From Haemonchus contortus (lineage: Eukaryota; Nematoda; Chromadorea; Rhabditida; Trichostrongylidae), in NCBI GenBank assembly GCA_000469685.2, contig LS997564.1, positions 2,992,940-3,056,939 of the forward strand: a stretch of DNA of 64,000 nucleotides. Direction: 5' to 3'. Position 1 is the first letter of the stretch, and each line of letters starts with the position of its first letter. This document shows positions 1-15,000 of this stretch, piece by piece. The notes under the pieces are model-generated. The model was not told the DNA's origin. It made no database searches and saw nothing but the letters and a program-made list of their open reading frames with translations. The position numbers were made by a program, and so were the translations under genes.

Positions 1-58
1 TCCTCATTCTTTTCCTTTTTTCTGACATTTTTGAAGTCATCAAATCTGAGCGTTTCAG

Positions 59-3000
59 CATCGACTTATCACGCGGGGATAGATTTGGATGAGAGCAGTT
101 TTGATGAGATCGAACGGCAAGAGTTGCGAGATCATCTTGGCGAGATTCCGGAGACGTTTCATCGGCGTCAACGACGTGTGAGTCCTGAAGTTCCTCATGA
201 TCCTTTTTTTCTTTTTTAAAGACTTCTTAGGTGAACTTATTTCCTGTCTTCCCTGAAATTTTGACTTTTTCTCCTTTTTTGCTTTTTTTGAAAATTGCAA
301 CAAAATTTGCTTATTTCAAAAACCATTTTCTTTCAAATCCTTCGAGATTGCCATTAAAACAGAGGCTCATCCGAGGTTCCTAGTAAAATGCAATTTTTCT
401 TTTCTGGAGAGTTTATAAGGGATTAATTCAATTCATCCTATCAATTTTCACGAGCGCGCCATGCTTTTGAGTTGCGCTGATGATTGAAGCGGCTTATTTG
501 CCTTAGACGGGGATTGCGGGATCACTTTACTTTTCAGTCTTCGAAGTTCATTCTCATGCATCATTTAGTAATCTCACAGATTTAGAATAGTTTCTATTGT
601 GATGCCAGTATGAATAGGCGCCTCGAGCTTGTGCCAAGCAGTGAATACCCACGAGTTCACCGAGGACAGTCGAATTCCGCCTATTGACAAAGTAGCCCAG
701 AACAAGTCCGAGACCACGTTTGAGAAGCTTTTTCCTAGTTGCAAAAAGATTTGACAAATCTTATGCGCTCGCTGCGAGAACGATTAAATAGCGACAGGGA
801 TCTCCGCTTATAGGGGAGAACTAAATTGGGAATGTGCTGTTCCAAGGGTCGACCTCCGCCCCTTTGTCCTAATCGACGCCACGCCCATTCCCATGACGCC
901 GTCTTTGATACATACCTTTCCTCGTCTCGTCAGAAACACGTCTTCGTTGGCAAGCCTCGTCATCTGGCGTGTCATAAATGTGAACTTCAACCCGTATGGG
1001 GTTCGCCATAGAAAACGATGAGGTGCTTATTTTGCTAATATGAACATTTTTCTTGAAGGCTGGAGTAAAGGCAAATCAAATGCATGGCGCATTTCATAGG
1101 AGAAATGACATTGACCGATACTTTGTCTATTTCATTGCCTTTTTTTTTACTTTTTTGTTATTATGAAAGTGGGCAGACCGAAATTTCTGCAATTTCAAAT
1201 AGAAAAGCCTACCTGATGAAATTATGTGAAACTGCTCCCACCAAGGATTTGGAGGTTTCTTAACCCTTGATTACTTTTGTGTAATGATTATTCAAACAAT
1301 TCCGTCGAAAAATGCTCCCTCTAAACTGCAATGTTGCGATTTGCGAGTTTCTGTGTTTTTTCTTTCTTTTTTTCATTATTCGAAGTCCGAGCTTCCTCTC
1401 TCTCGAATTTCCAACCAGAGGTTAGAAGTTTCGAGAAAGTAGAAACCCATATTGCATTTTTATGAGTGTTTCCTAAAGGTTTGTATCAATTCAACCACGT
1501 TTGGAGGGTTTTTTTGGTAGCATGACATTCGATAAGGTTCACTATGGCGACTTTTGCCTGTTTTTATGTGGGGTTCTCAGAAATTACCTTTTTATCCCGT
1601 TTGCATAGGAGCAATTGCCCTATGATCTTCATGTAGTCGAAGAATTCAATCAATAACCGAATTTCGGATATCGATTCTTCAAATGCACACTGGTTTGTGA
1701 GGTCGTTCTAGGGAACCGATCATAATTTCGTTGGGAAATTTTCTCTTTCAAAAACCCAGGTGCGCTTGGCCCTGTATCGGTCTACACTTTGGTGTAGCAT
1801 GTTGGCCACGTGGTTAAGCCCACAGTTTTACATTTCAATAGATCCGATTCTTGCAGTGTTCATGTCCCGCTATGGAGATTTTGATGACTTTGCCCACAAG
1901 TCATTATTCGTTCCTTAATCCACCCAAAAAAAAGAGAACTAGGACCGACTGGGATAAAAATGAACTACCGAACATATGCAAAACGAAAAATCCTGCCATA
2001 TATAAAAAAATGGTTCCGAAAGGTAACGTAGCATTTCTTCGAATTAATTTTGTCTCTAATTCGGTAACTTTCACTTATTCCCCTAACGTCCTCAACATGT
2101 TCTCTGTTCTCTTCTTCTCTTCTCTCATATTTAAGTTTCAAATTTCTACACATTTAATCAGTCATGGCCTTTCTGAGAACGTCGATATTGAGGTCACACG
2201 AGCTCCCTCCTTCCCACATGAATTTTTTGAACGATAAATCACTTCGAACAGAGAAAACGTTGTAGGTACGCTGAAGCAAATTGGAACAGTTAAACTTTAT
2301 TCGTTTCTACAACTTTTTAGTCAAAAAAACCTTTTTGTTCCATCTTATTGGACTTGTGTTATTACACGCTTAAATCGGAGGTGAGATGGAAGTAAATACT
2401 ACACGCATGATCCAGAAATCGAATCTTTCATCGATATTCACCCGAGCCTTCAGAACGTTCCCACGCCACTTGAAAGCACGGACCTGTACATTTATCGGGT
2501 TTTTTTATTTTTATTGTCCCCGGGATGCGCATAGGCCATGCATGCATTCAAACCCCAATATTATTCTCAATAAAAGCAAAATTAGTAGGCGCATCCCAAA
2601 ACGGGATTGGTGAAAGTCAAAAGATTTTTTCCTTATCTCTTTGTCGAAAATTGCAAGTTGTGAGCTCCAAGGTCTTAATGCTCTCGAATGAGTTATATTC
2701 AGGAGGCGCTCTTCGGACCGTCTGTTGCCCGTGGTGGTTATGCCGACACTTACGAAAGTAGCCAGCTTCTCCACCCTTGCCATGATAAGGTTTGCATTTT
2801 TTAGATTTTTCCATATTTTTTCATGATCCAGCAAAGCAATGATGGTCTTTGATGCCCACAAAGTTTCAGTTTCAGGGAGGCCATGATGACACCGATCAAA
2901 GCGACGATTCCAAGGAGGAAGAAGAAGAAGAGGAAGAACAGGGTGGAGCCAAAAAAGTTTGTTACTTTCAGTTTTCGACTACAGTTTTTTGCTATTCTCG

Positions 3001-6000
3001 ATTCTCGAAGAGTTACCTTTTAAAACAAACTACATTTTTGCGTATAATCGGATTCACTAATTCAAAGCTTTCTGTTTTCCCACTCCTCAGCGTTGTCCTT
3101 GCTATTTCTTCTCCAGTTCCTCCCCCTATTGTCAGGATTCAAAGCCGGTGGGCATTATAGATTGAGTACTTGTGGTAGTGAGATGAGGAAGCAGAAACTT
3201 ATAAATATCTCCTGTGAAAAAAGTTCTTGCTATTGCGATTAATTCTGAGAAAAATATTGGTTACAAAGTAATTTCGTATTGTGAAGATAAAGTCTGCCTT
3301 GCGGTGGTTTGTAGCAAGAACTAGGTGACTTTCTATCGTAAGAGAGATCAGACGCCACGAGAAGCTGCTGAATCACCTGTTCACAGACGGAAAAACTTAA
3401 TCCATTCATAGTGGTACAGTAATTGTACGCATTCGGTACTATGAGAAGATACTCGCCTACCACTGAATACAACCTTTCCCATGAAAAAATGATAAGTCGC
3501 CTCTCACCTGGCCTTCTGCTAGCATACCCTTCTCACCCAACACAGGTGTCTTTTCTCCTCTACACAATGCAAATCATCGCTGGGGCTGTTTTTTTTGTTC
3601 TACTGGTCAAAGTGTTGACAACGATCGCCGTCTCTGAAACCTTGGCACAGCAGCCTGCAAGTGCTCTAGTAGGCGCTGACGATTACTATAATCATGCCAA
3701 AGTTAATGGAGACTCGCTTTTAGAGTGTTCGTTTTATTTCTCCATTTCGAACCCTTTGTTATCTCAGCTATTATGGTTTCGCACAACTTTCAGCGGCCTC
3801 GAATTCGTTTTCCAGAAATTCCACTCCTTCATCGTCCTTCTCCCTGTCCAGAAATTGGATTTTATGCAAGCAGTCCAACCGAAACAACTGATTATCCATT
3901 ATTTCTGTTGGAACTTCCTTATCTGTACTAGGATTTAAAGTCCGAACAAAATCGTTTCACCTTCCAAAATAGATGTGCTCTAACGTGCCATTCATCGAGA
4001 GATGACTTGGAACTTTTCGAGTTTCGAGGGCCTACAATGCAGATGGACCGATAAATGCCATGGCCTCAGCTGGGGTCTAACAAGGAAGGTCTTTCAGGGC
4101 GTGGGACGCTTTTCGAAAATGGTTTTTTGCATGGTATAGGGGCATGAGCACTGAGTATAAAACTATGGTCCATTTCCGCTAAATGGCCTTCTGAATGCCA
4201 AAAAACGACTGAAAACGATTTTGTCAGGAATCGCCGTTTTAACCCATTCAGATTCGTTTGTTTCATTCATGGCGTCGACTGTCCGTACAGTAGAAGGCGC
4301 CAGTTGACTGCGCATTGAAAATAACGTGAAAGGTAGCCAAAAAAGGGGGCCACATGTTGAAAAGTGCGGGGAAGTTTCATATAGGCTCTCCACGGTTAGG
4401 CTGCCAGCAGCGTCGGATGGTGTGGTGGATAGCGATGTGGACCTCGAGGAAGGACGACTAGGATGGGTTGATGGTTCGGAAACTCCGGGTGTTGCCGCTT
4501 TTGCATTTTATGCTGCCACCTCCAGACTGGCTCCATATTGCACCAGGGCCAAAGCAAGTGCCTGACTGGTCATGGTCGTGACCAGGACCAGCCAGGCACA
4601 CCTCTACAAACCGTTAGAATTGTTGTGTGGAGTGCTATCAGTGAAGGAGCTTCCAGGCTTAACACTCCCAGGAGTATAAAGGTGCCTCTTAAATTCACAC
4701 CAAATAAGTTTTGTAATGGGGGGGGGGCCCGAACACTATAATATGGTTCCTATTTGATGGAAGCTGTCCTCGACCTCGTTCGCCAATGCAAAGACAACAG
4801 GATTCCCGATTCCGAACTTCCTCTATGCGTCCACCGCGGACTCCTGTAGGACAACGAATCAGACTCTCTTTCAATTCGTCTTCTTGCTGAAGCATCCATG
4901 AGCATTAGGCTTGATATAAAAAGCTGTCAGCCCTGAAGGGAATCATTCTAGCTCCGGAGGGTTTCGGCGATACCCGTTCCCAACCTACGATCCCCTAACT
5001 TCGCGTCCGTATGAAGGGCTGGCAGCACATGAACAAGAAGGACATCGCTGAAGTCGAGGTGGCTGCAGAGGATGAGTGACTGATCGTGAGGAGAGAAGGA
5101 AATGGAGATGGCCAATCAGAACTGTGGACAAAAACCCTTCAACGGCGCGAGATCAACGCTAGGGTAGAAAACGGTGAAATCATCGGAATCAGATGAGCCT
5201 TTCATCAGTTTTGAAGGAATTCGGTCGAAATAAAACAACAATCAAACCACTACTATAGAAATCATTCATCGAATCGTATGGAGTGTGCAATAACCATACA
5301 ATGTCTGAAGACCAGATGATATGATATCGAGTTTTTTGACTACAAACTACGTGAGGAAGTTGAGGGGGGGAGGGTAGGAAAGAGGGCTCGGAGGTAGGAA
5401 CGGAGGACTGTGAGTGTTGAGCCTGGAAGCTCCTTCACTGATAGCGCTCCACACAACAATTCTAACGGTTTGTAGAGGTGTGCTTGGCTGGTCCTGGTCA
5501 CGACTATGACCAGTCAGGCACTTGCTTTGGCCCTGGTGCAATATGGAGCCAATCTGGAGGTGGCAGCATAAAATGCAAAAACGGCAAGGCCCGGAGTTTC
5601 CGAACCATCAACCCATCCTAGTCGTCCTTCCTCGAGGTCCACATCGCTATCTACCACACCAACGCTGCGACGCTGCTGGCAGCCTAACCGTGGAGAGCCT
5701 ATATGAAACTTCCCCGCACTTTTCAACATGTGGCCCCCTTTTTTGGCTACCTTTCACGTTATTTTCAATGCGCAGTCAACTGGCGCCTTCTACTGTACGG
5801 ACAGTCGACGCCATGAATGAAACAAACGACGCTGAATGGGTTAAAACGGCGATTCCTGACAAAATCGTTTTCAGTCGTTTTTTGGCATTCAGAAGGCCAT
5901 TTAGCGGAAATGGACCATAGTTTTATACTCAGTGCTAATGCCCCTATACCATGCAAAAAACCATTCTCGAAAAGCGTCCCACGCCCTGAAAGACCTTCCT

Positions 6001-9000
6001 TGTAAGTACTCCATGCCTCGGACGACAGAATTAATATTGTAATTTTACTCTATGTTTGTGTTTGAAAATCATACTACACTCCCTAAACCAAGTTTTTCTC
6101 AACTTAATCGGCCCGGAGATTGCCAAGTAATTGCGATTAGCTTGGGATGGGGTCGGGCTCGGAGCTGGACCAAGTGATACCGGTACTACACCCCAGGTGA
6201 TCAAGTTCCAGTTTGGAATGCGCCCAAACCAGCAAGGTGTTTTGACCCTCGCAATGAGGTTTGTTGTTACCAAAGCTTTATTAGAGTGTCTTACATAGAG
6301 TTTCAAGTGAAATTGCATGTACCGGACAATCTGCCGTTTCTATAAATGTGGTATTTCATTACATTACCGCAACCTAATTTTCTGAGGATTCTCTCTTTTT
6401 GATAAAGTGAAGGAGGTTTTTCTTGAATGTTTTGGGCCCATTCAGGTTGTCTTTTCAATGAAATCACAGAAATCACAGCTTTTTTCGGTCCTAACCCTTT
6501 TCTCAATTTTCCGAAAGCAAAGGATTGCAAAGTTGCTGATACACATGAATCACAACAATAACAATCTCAGTCATTGCGGCACCTGTTCGGTGTTGTGCTA
6601 GGATTCCGGATGACAGCTTGACATTATTATTCGAATAGTTCATTAGCGGAATAATTAGTTTCCCGTTGGTGATGTTGATATCACTTGTATCTGTCGTTGC
6701 CTGTTATCTCCCAGACAAGCTGACCACCAACTTTTATGGATTTTTCCGCCAACTCCCATGAAAGATGAAGCTAAGCGCCTGGATGGAAAGCTCCCACATG
6801 TTCCACTTGAGTCTGCATGGACATCCTGTGAGTTAAACTTCAATTCTAAATATCTAAAGATAATCAGATGGTATAGAGTTGCCTGATGCAGTACCGTGGG
6901 CCAACCTGTAGACTGCCCACGGCAGGTGATGTTTAGGTGTAGAAACGGGAGCCGGGAAGATTGGCTACCTCATTTTAACTGAGCTCACGAATTGAAAGGA
7001 TCCAAATGAAGGGTTCCGACTGTACTATTTGATTTTTTCCCACCATCGAACTACTGACTTGGGTTTTTGACTATGACAGGGCCACTATTAGCCTATTTTC
7101 CAGAGTGGAAGTTTGTTCTCAGTCGAGAGCCTGCTAGAACACCAATCTCTAGCTGTGTCATTAATCCTCCAACCTTAAAATACATTTGGTATCCATACGC
7201 CTACAAAATGTTGTACCCATGGAAACATTCTTCGCAAATGAAAATAGTTGTTCAGGAGAATTTATATGACCCGACTAATTCCGCTGACAATCGACAAGGG
7301 TAGTAAGGGGACCCGAATGCAGAAATCATGGCGAGTCTACGGGCTTAAAAGCCCCTAAAATTATTTCTACGTCTGCTCTGCCGTGCAGGTTTGTTATGAC
7401 TGAACTGCTTCATTGGTCAACGTTTCGACTGAATCGTCGTAATAGTTCCAAGCTACTGATCTGTGACTTACCCGACCAAGCACCCAAACGCGCTGGATGG
7501 TATGATAGAACATTCAAGGGATTGAGGGAAAGGCTAATGAACTGGTATAGTAAACGATGTCTCGACTGAGTAGCGTTGAATATGAGACGGAGGCCATTGT
7601 CAATTCAGTCACACTACATACTTTCCCTTCTTCTGGTATACTGGTGCATGACGCCCTATCACACACACATGGTCCGGGAATTGAAACCCGAATCGGTACC
7701 CGTTCAGGCCACCCGAACCTTACTTCCCTTCCCATCGAATGACTGTCGTCTAGATTCATCTAGGAGGATAAAACTACTGGATGGCCCGTACATCCACTGG
7801 CCATCGCAATTTATTGTGTGGGCGACATAAGCATTCAATGCGGCACTACTTAGCCGAATGGAGGTCAAATGCGGGGCGCATCCTTTTGGCAGAATTGTTT
7901 AACACTAAAAACCATCTTCTTTATCGTCTTTTTATTCCCACTCTATTCTATTGAAAGTACCGGAGTTCGAAGTAGTACGACCACTCATATCTAGAAGAGC
8001 AAAGTTCGTCCGTATCCTCGTTGCCACGGTAGTACTAGCCGTAACCTAATAACTGAAATAAGAATGTGTCATAGATTGTTTACTTGTAAATGATTAAAAA
8101 AACATTTTGGAAAGTCTTTTTTGACCTCTGTCGTCAAAATTTACCTGTTTATTACACTCTGCTTCCCAGTAAAGATTGAATTCTTTCAATTGGGAGATGT
8201 GAAAAGAGCTACTTCCTACTGATCTAGCTTTAGGGCTATATTCTCGATATGAGCTGATAGTTTGTAGATCCGATTATCCTACCCTTTAGTTGTTTCATAA
8301 GAGTACGCCAATTCGTACTCTGAATAAGTAAACAAATAAAAAAAGAAATAAGAAATAATAAAGTTGATATTGCCTCGTTCCTCTTGTGAGATGGTAGGAT
8401 CACTCATTTTTCATTTCTCGTTTTTTTTTTGCAGAAGAACGAGTTTTTCATAGACTTATACGAGAGAAACTGGATCACTGATCCTTTTGGTTGTGAATTC
8501 AATAAGGGCTTTCTTCCAAAATTTACACAACAAGCCTCATAGTTAATAAAAAGGTACCATAGCCCTTGGCAGATGATGTTTTCACCAGAAACAAACGTCA
8601 TTTGGAGATTCTTTCAATGCCGGAGAGCAACCGCTATAGATGGCATTTTGTTCTTCCAAGGTTGCGTGATTTATGGCGCCCCATGATATTTCATATAACC
8701 ATGATGTAAAATGAATACAATCACAATTTCCATTTATTTTATTTTTATACGCTTAATTTATTTGTTTACTCTGTTGTTTGTGTTTCTTGTTTATCTGAGG
8801 CCCACATACGTAATTCCTATAGTTTCGAGTTGAAAAGAGAAGAAAGCGGTGGCGATTTTTTCACTCGGCTCTACAGTTAGGTCGCAAAGATCCGCAAGTC
8901 TTACTCGCTGACGTATTTCTTTGGGAAAATGGCCCGTCATTGAGCCCAATTTTCACATCCGTAACTGTTCGTTCAGACGTCCCTTAAAGTACCTCCCAAG

Positions 9001-12000
9001 GAAATGTTTTATGTAGTCGTATTTCATGGTTATCTACAGGAAGCCCTTCAACTGGGACACTAAAGCCGTGCAGAGCTTAGCTTAAACGACGTCGGCAGAC
9101 GTCGTTTTTCAACGACTCAGGCTTTCCATTGATCCTCTACCTCGTTCTTTCTCATCTTCGCTTTCCAAACAAATCCCACAAGATATTGCCGAAAAAAATG
9201 GATGGAATCGCAAATCATGGATGTCCCACTAAAGTTCAAAGCTGTTTATCAATGTCTTATGAGCCCCGTAGTTGCACTTCTTTTAGAATTAGACTATTTT
9301 TTGCAATGGAAAGGTCATCAGTTGATGTTTTATGGCTTGACAGCCGTGGGCTATCTCAACCAGAACAATATAAATAGAATTCAGCTAGGTTACGTAGTTC
9401 AAGGGCTCGAGTGTGCGCCATACATTTCACTTCCGGCCACAATCATTACCGCAATTGGACGGTGCTCAAATAGTGTTTGTCATTTGATAAATGAAAAAGA
9501 ATTCAGCTCTCGAACGTTAGTGCTCACGGAAGGATGGAAGGCCCAGCACGAGTTCGATCCTTCCGTTCACACTGATTTTCGGTTGACTACTTTTCAAGGG
9601 TATTTTCTTGTTCAGAGAATCTCTTACTGATCGTATACTTTCGTGGGTAAAGACTAACACAGTGAATTGAGTCCGTGAACTGTTCAGTGAATTCCTATTC
9701 TCATTCTCCGCCTCCTGAAGCTACGTTTTATAAAAGCCGATCATTCCCGCAGAGTTCCAGTCAATTGGGGAATCTCTGTTCATACTTAGTTAGTAATTGC
9801 TCCCTGTTGAGGATATTCTATCAGAAGAGCCGTAGGTTGGTACTCGGAATGTACACCAGTGGAACCTTACAGAAGTAGCAGACTATGTATCGGGTGATTA
9901 TAAACAGTGAATGATTTTTCTATAAGAAGTTCTACCTGTATGAGGATGTGCCCATGGTGTTTTGGACATTTTGGAAGGATGGCCATGACCCCACCGGTTT
10001 TTTGTTCCATTAATTACTTAGTCCCATGGGATTGCCGTACTATGTCCGTAAATCTCTGGGAATCTTTCGAGTTTTTTCTTTTTTGATATAGTTCTGAGAA
10101 ACGTCGTAGTCTGCACTTGAGTGGGTTCCGTTGCTATGCTGATTATGGCCATGGTTGGGTAGTTTTTGCATGAGATTAAATTCGTCAATTGATACGTCTC
10201 GAGAAGACACGCAAAAGCTTGCATCAGTCACGTCGAGAGCTTTAGTGTCTCAGTCATGCTTCTGCAGTTGAAATCGAGATTGTTTACCAAGGTAATGTAT
10301 ATTAATTAGAAAAATTTCGATGCGATCTAAACTTTTTCGTTTTTGTTATTTTATCGAGGAATTTTGTGCCTAAATTTTCACGAGTTTGAATAAACATAAT
10401 AAAATTTCTAGCACTGAGTTTCTGAGTTCAAGGGTTTTGGAAAAGCTCAAAATATCAACTCGCTTGAGATTTTCTGAAAAAGTTTTCCTCCATAAAAGTC
10501 TCGGTACTCACTATATGTGGTATTTTGTGTTTATGAGTGAGCCTGTCAAAAAAATTTCAAATGTTTGACGTTTTCTATAGTAGAAAGTGAGTTTTCTATA
10601 GACGAAAAATTGTGTTCTGCTGTATTGAATTTTCTAAGAAAGAGGATCATTTGTCAAGGAATAACTGGCCAAAGTTCGTCGAAGGAATGTGTTGAGGATA
10701 TTTCTCTTCGGCGCACGTTCTTTTTATCCAATTACTATACGTAGTTTCTGGTGCAGACAAGGTTTACTAGTAAACAAAAGTAGTTCTATCTGTCTTCGAT
10801 AGTTTCTTATGAAAAATAAGGAATCTGAAGGTTCTTCCCTATTTTCTCTCTTGGTTTCTGTCCTAATAAGTACACTCCTGTCGAATTCAACCAACCGAAT
10901 GCTTCACAGAGGTTGCAGTTATCCATTCAAACGCAGCATCGAACTCGAGTGCGTGGCGCGTCCTTTAATTTTCAGAAAGCAGCATTCACTCGGCAATTGA
11001 CTCTAGTTTAGGAACCTCTTCTTACTAGACTTCCTAGAGTTCCTACTTTACATACCTTACCTAGAGTTCGTGATCCCACTTTTTCGTAGTGATCTGTAAG
11101 GATTTCAAGCATTCGTGCATACATCTTCCTCAAAAAGAAAGGCTTTCGCCTCAAAAAAAAAGTCTGAAAGCAAAACAAATGACTTGACTCGTTCCCAGAG
11201 GGCAGAAAATTTCCGAACTATCTTTTCCAATTTTCCTTGATGCTTAAAGTAATTGCAGTATGCCAAACTGATACTCCCTCATGTGGCGTTGGTGCTGCTC
11301 ACATGTGCCTATACAGTGCTTGGTGCATCCATTTTCTATACGGTGGAACGACCACACGAAATGGAAATGAAACAGCATCAGGTAGGGACTTTTGCTCTTG
11401 TTTCTTCAAGATATCTAGCCGTTGAGAGAATTGAAACTCTCTAGATCTATTATGGGCTCAAAAGGTTGATAGAGTTGTCCAGCTGCGCTGGTTTACGAGC
11501 TGTATTTTTTTCAATTTCAAACGATAGCTTTTCTCTGATGTCGATGCTTTCATAGCGAATCTCGCCTCCTTCATGTGAACCTCTATCGTTCTTTTTTAGA
11601 TTATTTTTTAATATCTAAACCTGCGTGCAAAGAGGACCCCATCAACATTCGAGTATGTCTACCAAGTAGGATCTAACAAGAGTTCCCAGTTCCTACTTTT
11701 AACTTGCTTGGGATTCTACTGGAAGTCATTCTGAAAAAGTTAGGGATGCCGAGCGAAGTCAAGGGGCATAGTTTCTTTTCTAGGATGTTCCCTTACGGTT
11801 CCTAGATACCGAAGGGTGACGGACGTGTATGCCTGTAATAAACGCGTGTGTAACTTATGGGATACTTCTAACTGGGTTCGAGGTGAGGGTGGAGCCTAAC
11901 ATACAATTCTAGATGGCAACGATTAAGTAGCTATTTGGAACTCACAATCACTTTCTAACTGGCCACCGTTTGCCATCGTTTGCATTTTTACTGAAGTGTT

Positions 12001-15000
12001 CAACTCAAATACCACCACCATCGAATCAAGTTTAAATTGCTACAGTATGGGTGAAAAATCGAGGGCCTCTTTCTATAATACAAATAATAGCCTCATAGGC
12101 AGTGAGCCTAGAAAAATCAACAAATGCTTCGTTGTAGATGTTTTGTCCCGAAGTTCAAATACTTTCAGTTGAAAATGATCTACTCTCGTCAGGATGAGTT
12201 CGTCAATAGTCTCATTCGACTCGCCTCAGTTAATACCACAGGTTATTTTTGTATATTTTTTGAGCTTTACATCTGTCAGCCTGTCAGACGTCTCTTTGTC
12301 GAAGGAGTAATCTGACTTCAGTATATTTTTTAATGAGAGTTTAAGTTATACAAGTTATGGATACTCAGAACGTTACCATGCCCCTGACTAGATAATTCAA
12401 TCATTTATGTTTACGTCTGGATGCACAGTACGAAAATGGGGCCGATCAATGTTTACCTGATGTTTACCCCGCCGCTTAGCCCTCTGTTCCCCCTTTCAAC
12501 ATGCACAGAAGTACAAATTTTTCAAAAAAAAAAAGAATTATATTTTTGCCTCAAAAGAAATCTCTGTGAAGTACACCATTTCAGAATCTCTCAATTTTAT
12601 GTAAAGAAGACCTCCCTCACGTTAATCCTATTCCACCTGATATAAACTTGCGAACGAGACCATTTACATATATTGCTCTTACTGGCATTTCGGTGCCCAG
12701 AACTAATTTGGAGTTGGGTAGACACCGGGCAGCTAGCCAGACTATCTCAGAGTATGCTCGCAACTAACATTTTGTCAAAAAATAGCCCCTGTCTCTGTCT
12801 TCGATCTTGCAGATCACCACCTAGTAGAACAGAACCCGAGACAACAAGCAGCCTAAATAATAGTACCGAACACCTAAGTGTTAAGTATAACCGCATGGAA
12901 AGACAAAGTTTTGTGATCTGTCCGAGGTCCCGATCATGAAATTGAACTTTAGAGCGAATCGATTGGGAACTGGTTGCTCAGCAGCATCTCCACAACATGT
13001 CCGATCAGTTGTTTGTGGCGTTCGAAAAATACTTTCTGACGAGCAATGAGGTTTGTTTTTCAATTGTCTTATCTAACATAGCGACTAATGATTTTGTATG
13101 TCATCGCCGATGTTTGCACTGAATTATTACAATTATTAAAATAGCTAGGAATGAAGTAGAAGTGGTGGAGAGACTAGCTGAGATATAAAAGTGTAGCACA
13201 CCGATTCGATTTGAAGATTTTCCATAAATCAGAAAGACAATATTGCTGAAGTCAACCGCCAACTGAGAACTTGAAGGTTTTCTTTCATCGTGAGCTTGAC
13301 ACACGTTCTCTTCGTTTTCTGAGAAACCGAATTCAGCTCTGACTCTCTTTGAGCCCTTTTTCTGCGGAAAACAGATTTTTCTGATCTTTCAAATCCAGAT
13401 AAACGTTTACAGGGATCTATTGCAAGCACCCGAACAGCTTAAGTAAGGGTTGAATGGAAATCGGTCGTCTTATATTTCAAGAAGAAAAGCCAAAACAAGC
13501 ATAGCCACCTACAGTCAGGATGCTGTTCTAGTGTAGGAACAGGTTGACTGACTGGGAATAGTTGAAATACCCGAAATACTAATAAATATTACATAAAATA
13601 CACAAGATTACCCCATCAGAGATTTTGGGGTGCAGTCCCTGAAATGACTACTCCGAAGAGAAGTTCAAGTAGATGACTCATGGAAGGATTGATCAAAACC
13701 AATGAAATCTCTAGAAAGAGTATTGCTGGTCTATTATACGGATGGAAGAGCATAGCAAGTTAGGGGTGTAAACTGAAGTGAAGCCGGAGGAAAATATATC
13801 CATAACTCGGAAAAGGAGATATTTTTTGAAAAAGTCTCAGTAAAGAGGGTAACTCGGCACCTCAATCTTAGTTTCCCTTCTGTTTTGAAGGGCGAGAGGG
13901 GTAATGCCTTGTCAGTTGCGAAGAGAACCGACATATATCCCAAAATAATCTTCCTAATTTGGATGTTATTCATGAATTGAACAACAAATGGCATCCTTCC
14001 AAAATTTATTGTTCATACCTTTTTCACATCTGTATTGTTGTAAGTCAGTAGGATAGGTTCAAGCAGGTGGGCTCATCTAAGAAGTTATATTGAAAAAGAA
14101 ACTTTTTCCAGGTGAAAAAGAATACTACGGCAGAAATCTGGTCATTTTCCACTGCTATATTCTTCGCAGTCACCGTGGTGACAACAATCGGTTCGTTCAT
14201 TCGGTTCACCACATACACTTCTATAAAGTTCTTGAAGTGAGCAATAAATCAGAATTGATAGTGTTGTTAATGATAATGTCATTAGTCTGATCAAGATCTC
14301 CAGCTGGTGCAAGATTATCCATCACATACTCCAGAAAATCTCCAGTTACTGAGGGAGAATGTGGCCTAGGTGTTTGTTGTCCTGCCTAGTATTTTGAAGA
14401 CATTAAGATTATCTGTTAATTGAGAAATCCGTTTTGAAAAAAACTTCGGAAATTCGAACTCTCTGATTTTGTGAGAGTATTCGAGCGGAAGAAAAAAAAA
14501 TAAGCGAAATAAGTTTCATTTAGGTTATGGCAATCCAGTTCCCGTTACCAATGTTGGCCGCATCGTGTGCATCATGTTCTCGTTGTTTGGGATCCCCCTC
14601 ACTCTTGTCACCATCGCCGATCTTGGTGAGGTTTTTTTTAAAACATCTCTTTGTAACTCGTGGAAATATTTCTTTTGTACCAAATGAGTATCGATTGCTA
14701 TGTACTGTATATCTTGTATAAGCAGTCGTACTGTTGACCAGCTTGAAAGGGCGCCAATAACGTCTCCATTCGTCACTGTCTCGAGCCGATGTGGCCCAGT
14801 GGATCGTCCTCGCTTGAGTGCGAGTTATAGCATATCTTTCGATCAGAGCCTTCGTGAAGATAACTGCCCATCGCGCTGACGACAGTCTTGGTGTTCGTTT
14901 GATGTCTCATGAAATCCATTCTGTAATCGCCCTGGTTTAACGATCATCACAATGTGACATCATCACGCCTGGTCCACCTGAACTTCGATTTCTTGGCGTA

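Larger units (their letters stand above)
2957..11258 (+). other. Putative 8.3 kb twk-7 intron carrying repeats
   Basis: This intron separates the acidic N-terminal exon from the TM1 exon. It contains a doubtful membrane or signal-peptide ORF (3570-3934), the foldback element (4079-6002), an orphan ORF (9202-9630) and a perfect 10 bp inverted repeat with a 4-base loop at 9084-9107. The remainder is AT-rich sequence in which I recognise nothing. An additional small twk exon could be hidden here. Confidence 0.5.

Noticed and set aside
2511..2861. 116-codon minus-strand ORF
   Set aside because: No start context, splice sites or motif; chance frame in the putative twk-7 intron.
4326..5920. Several ORFs of 66-132 codons on both strands
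   Set aside because: They are mirror copies in the two arms of the foldback element and carry no recognisable domain.
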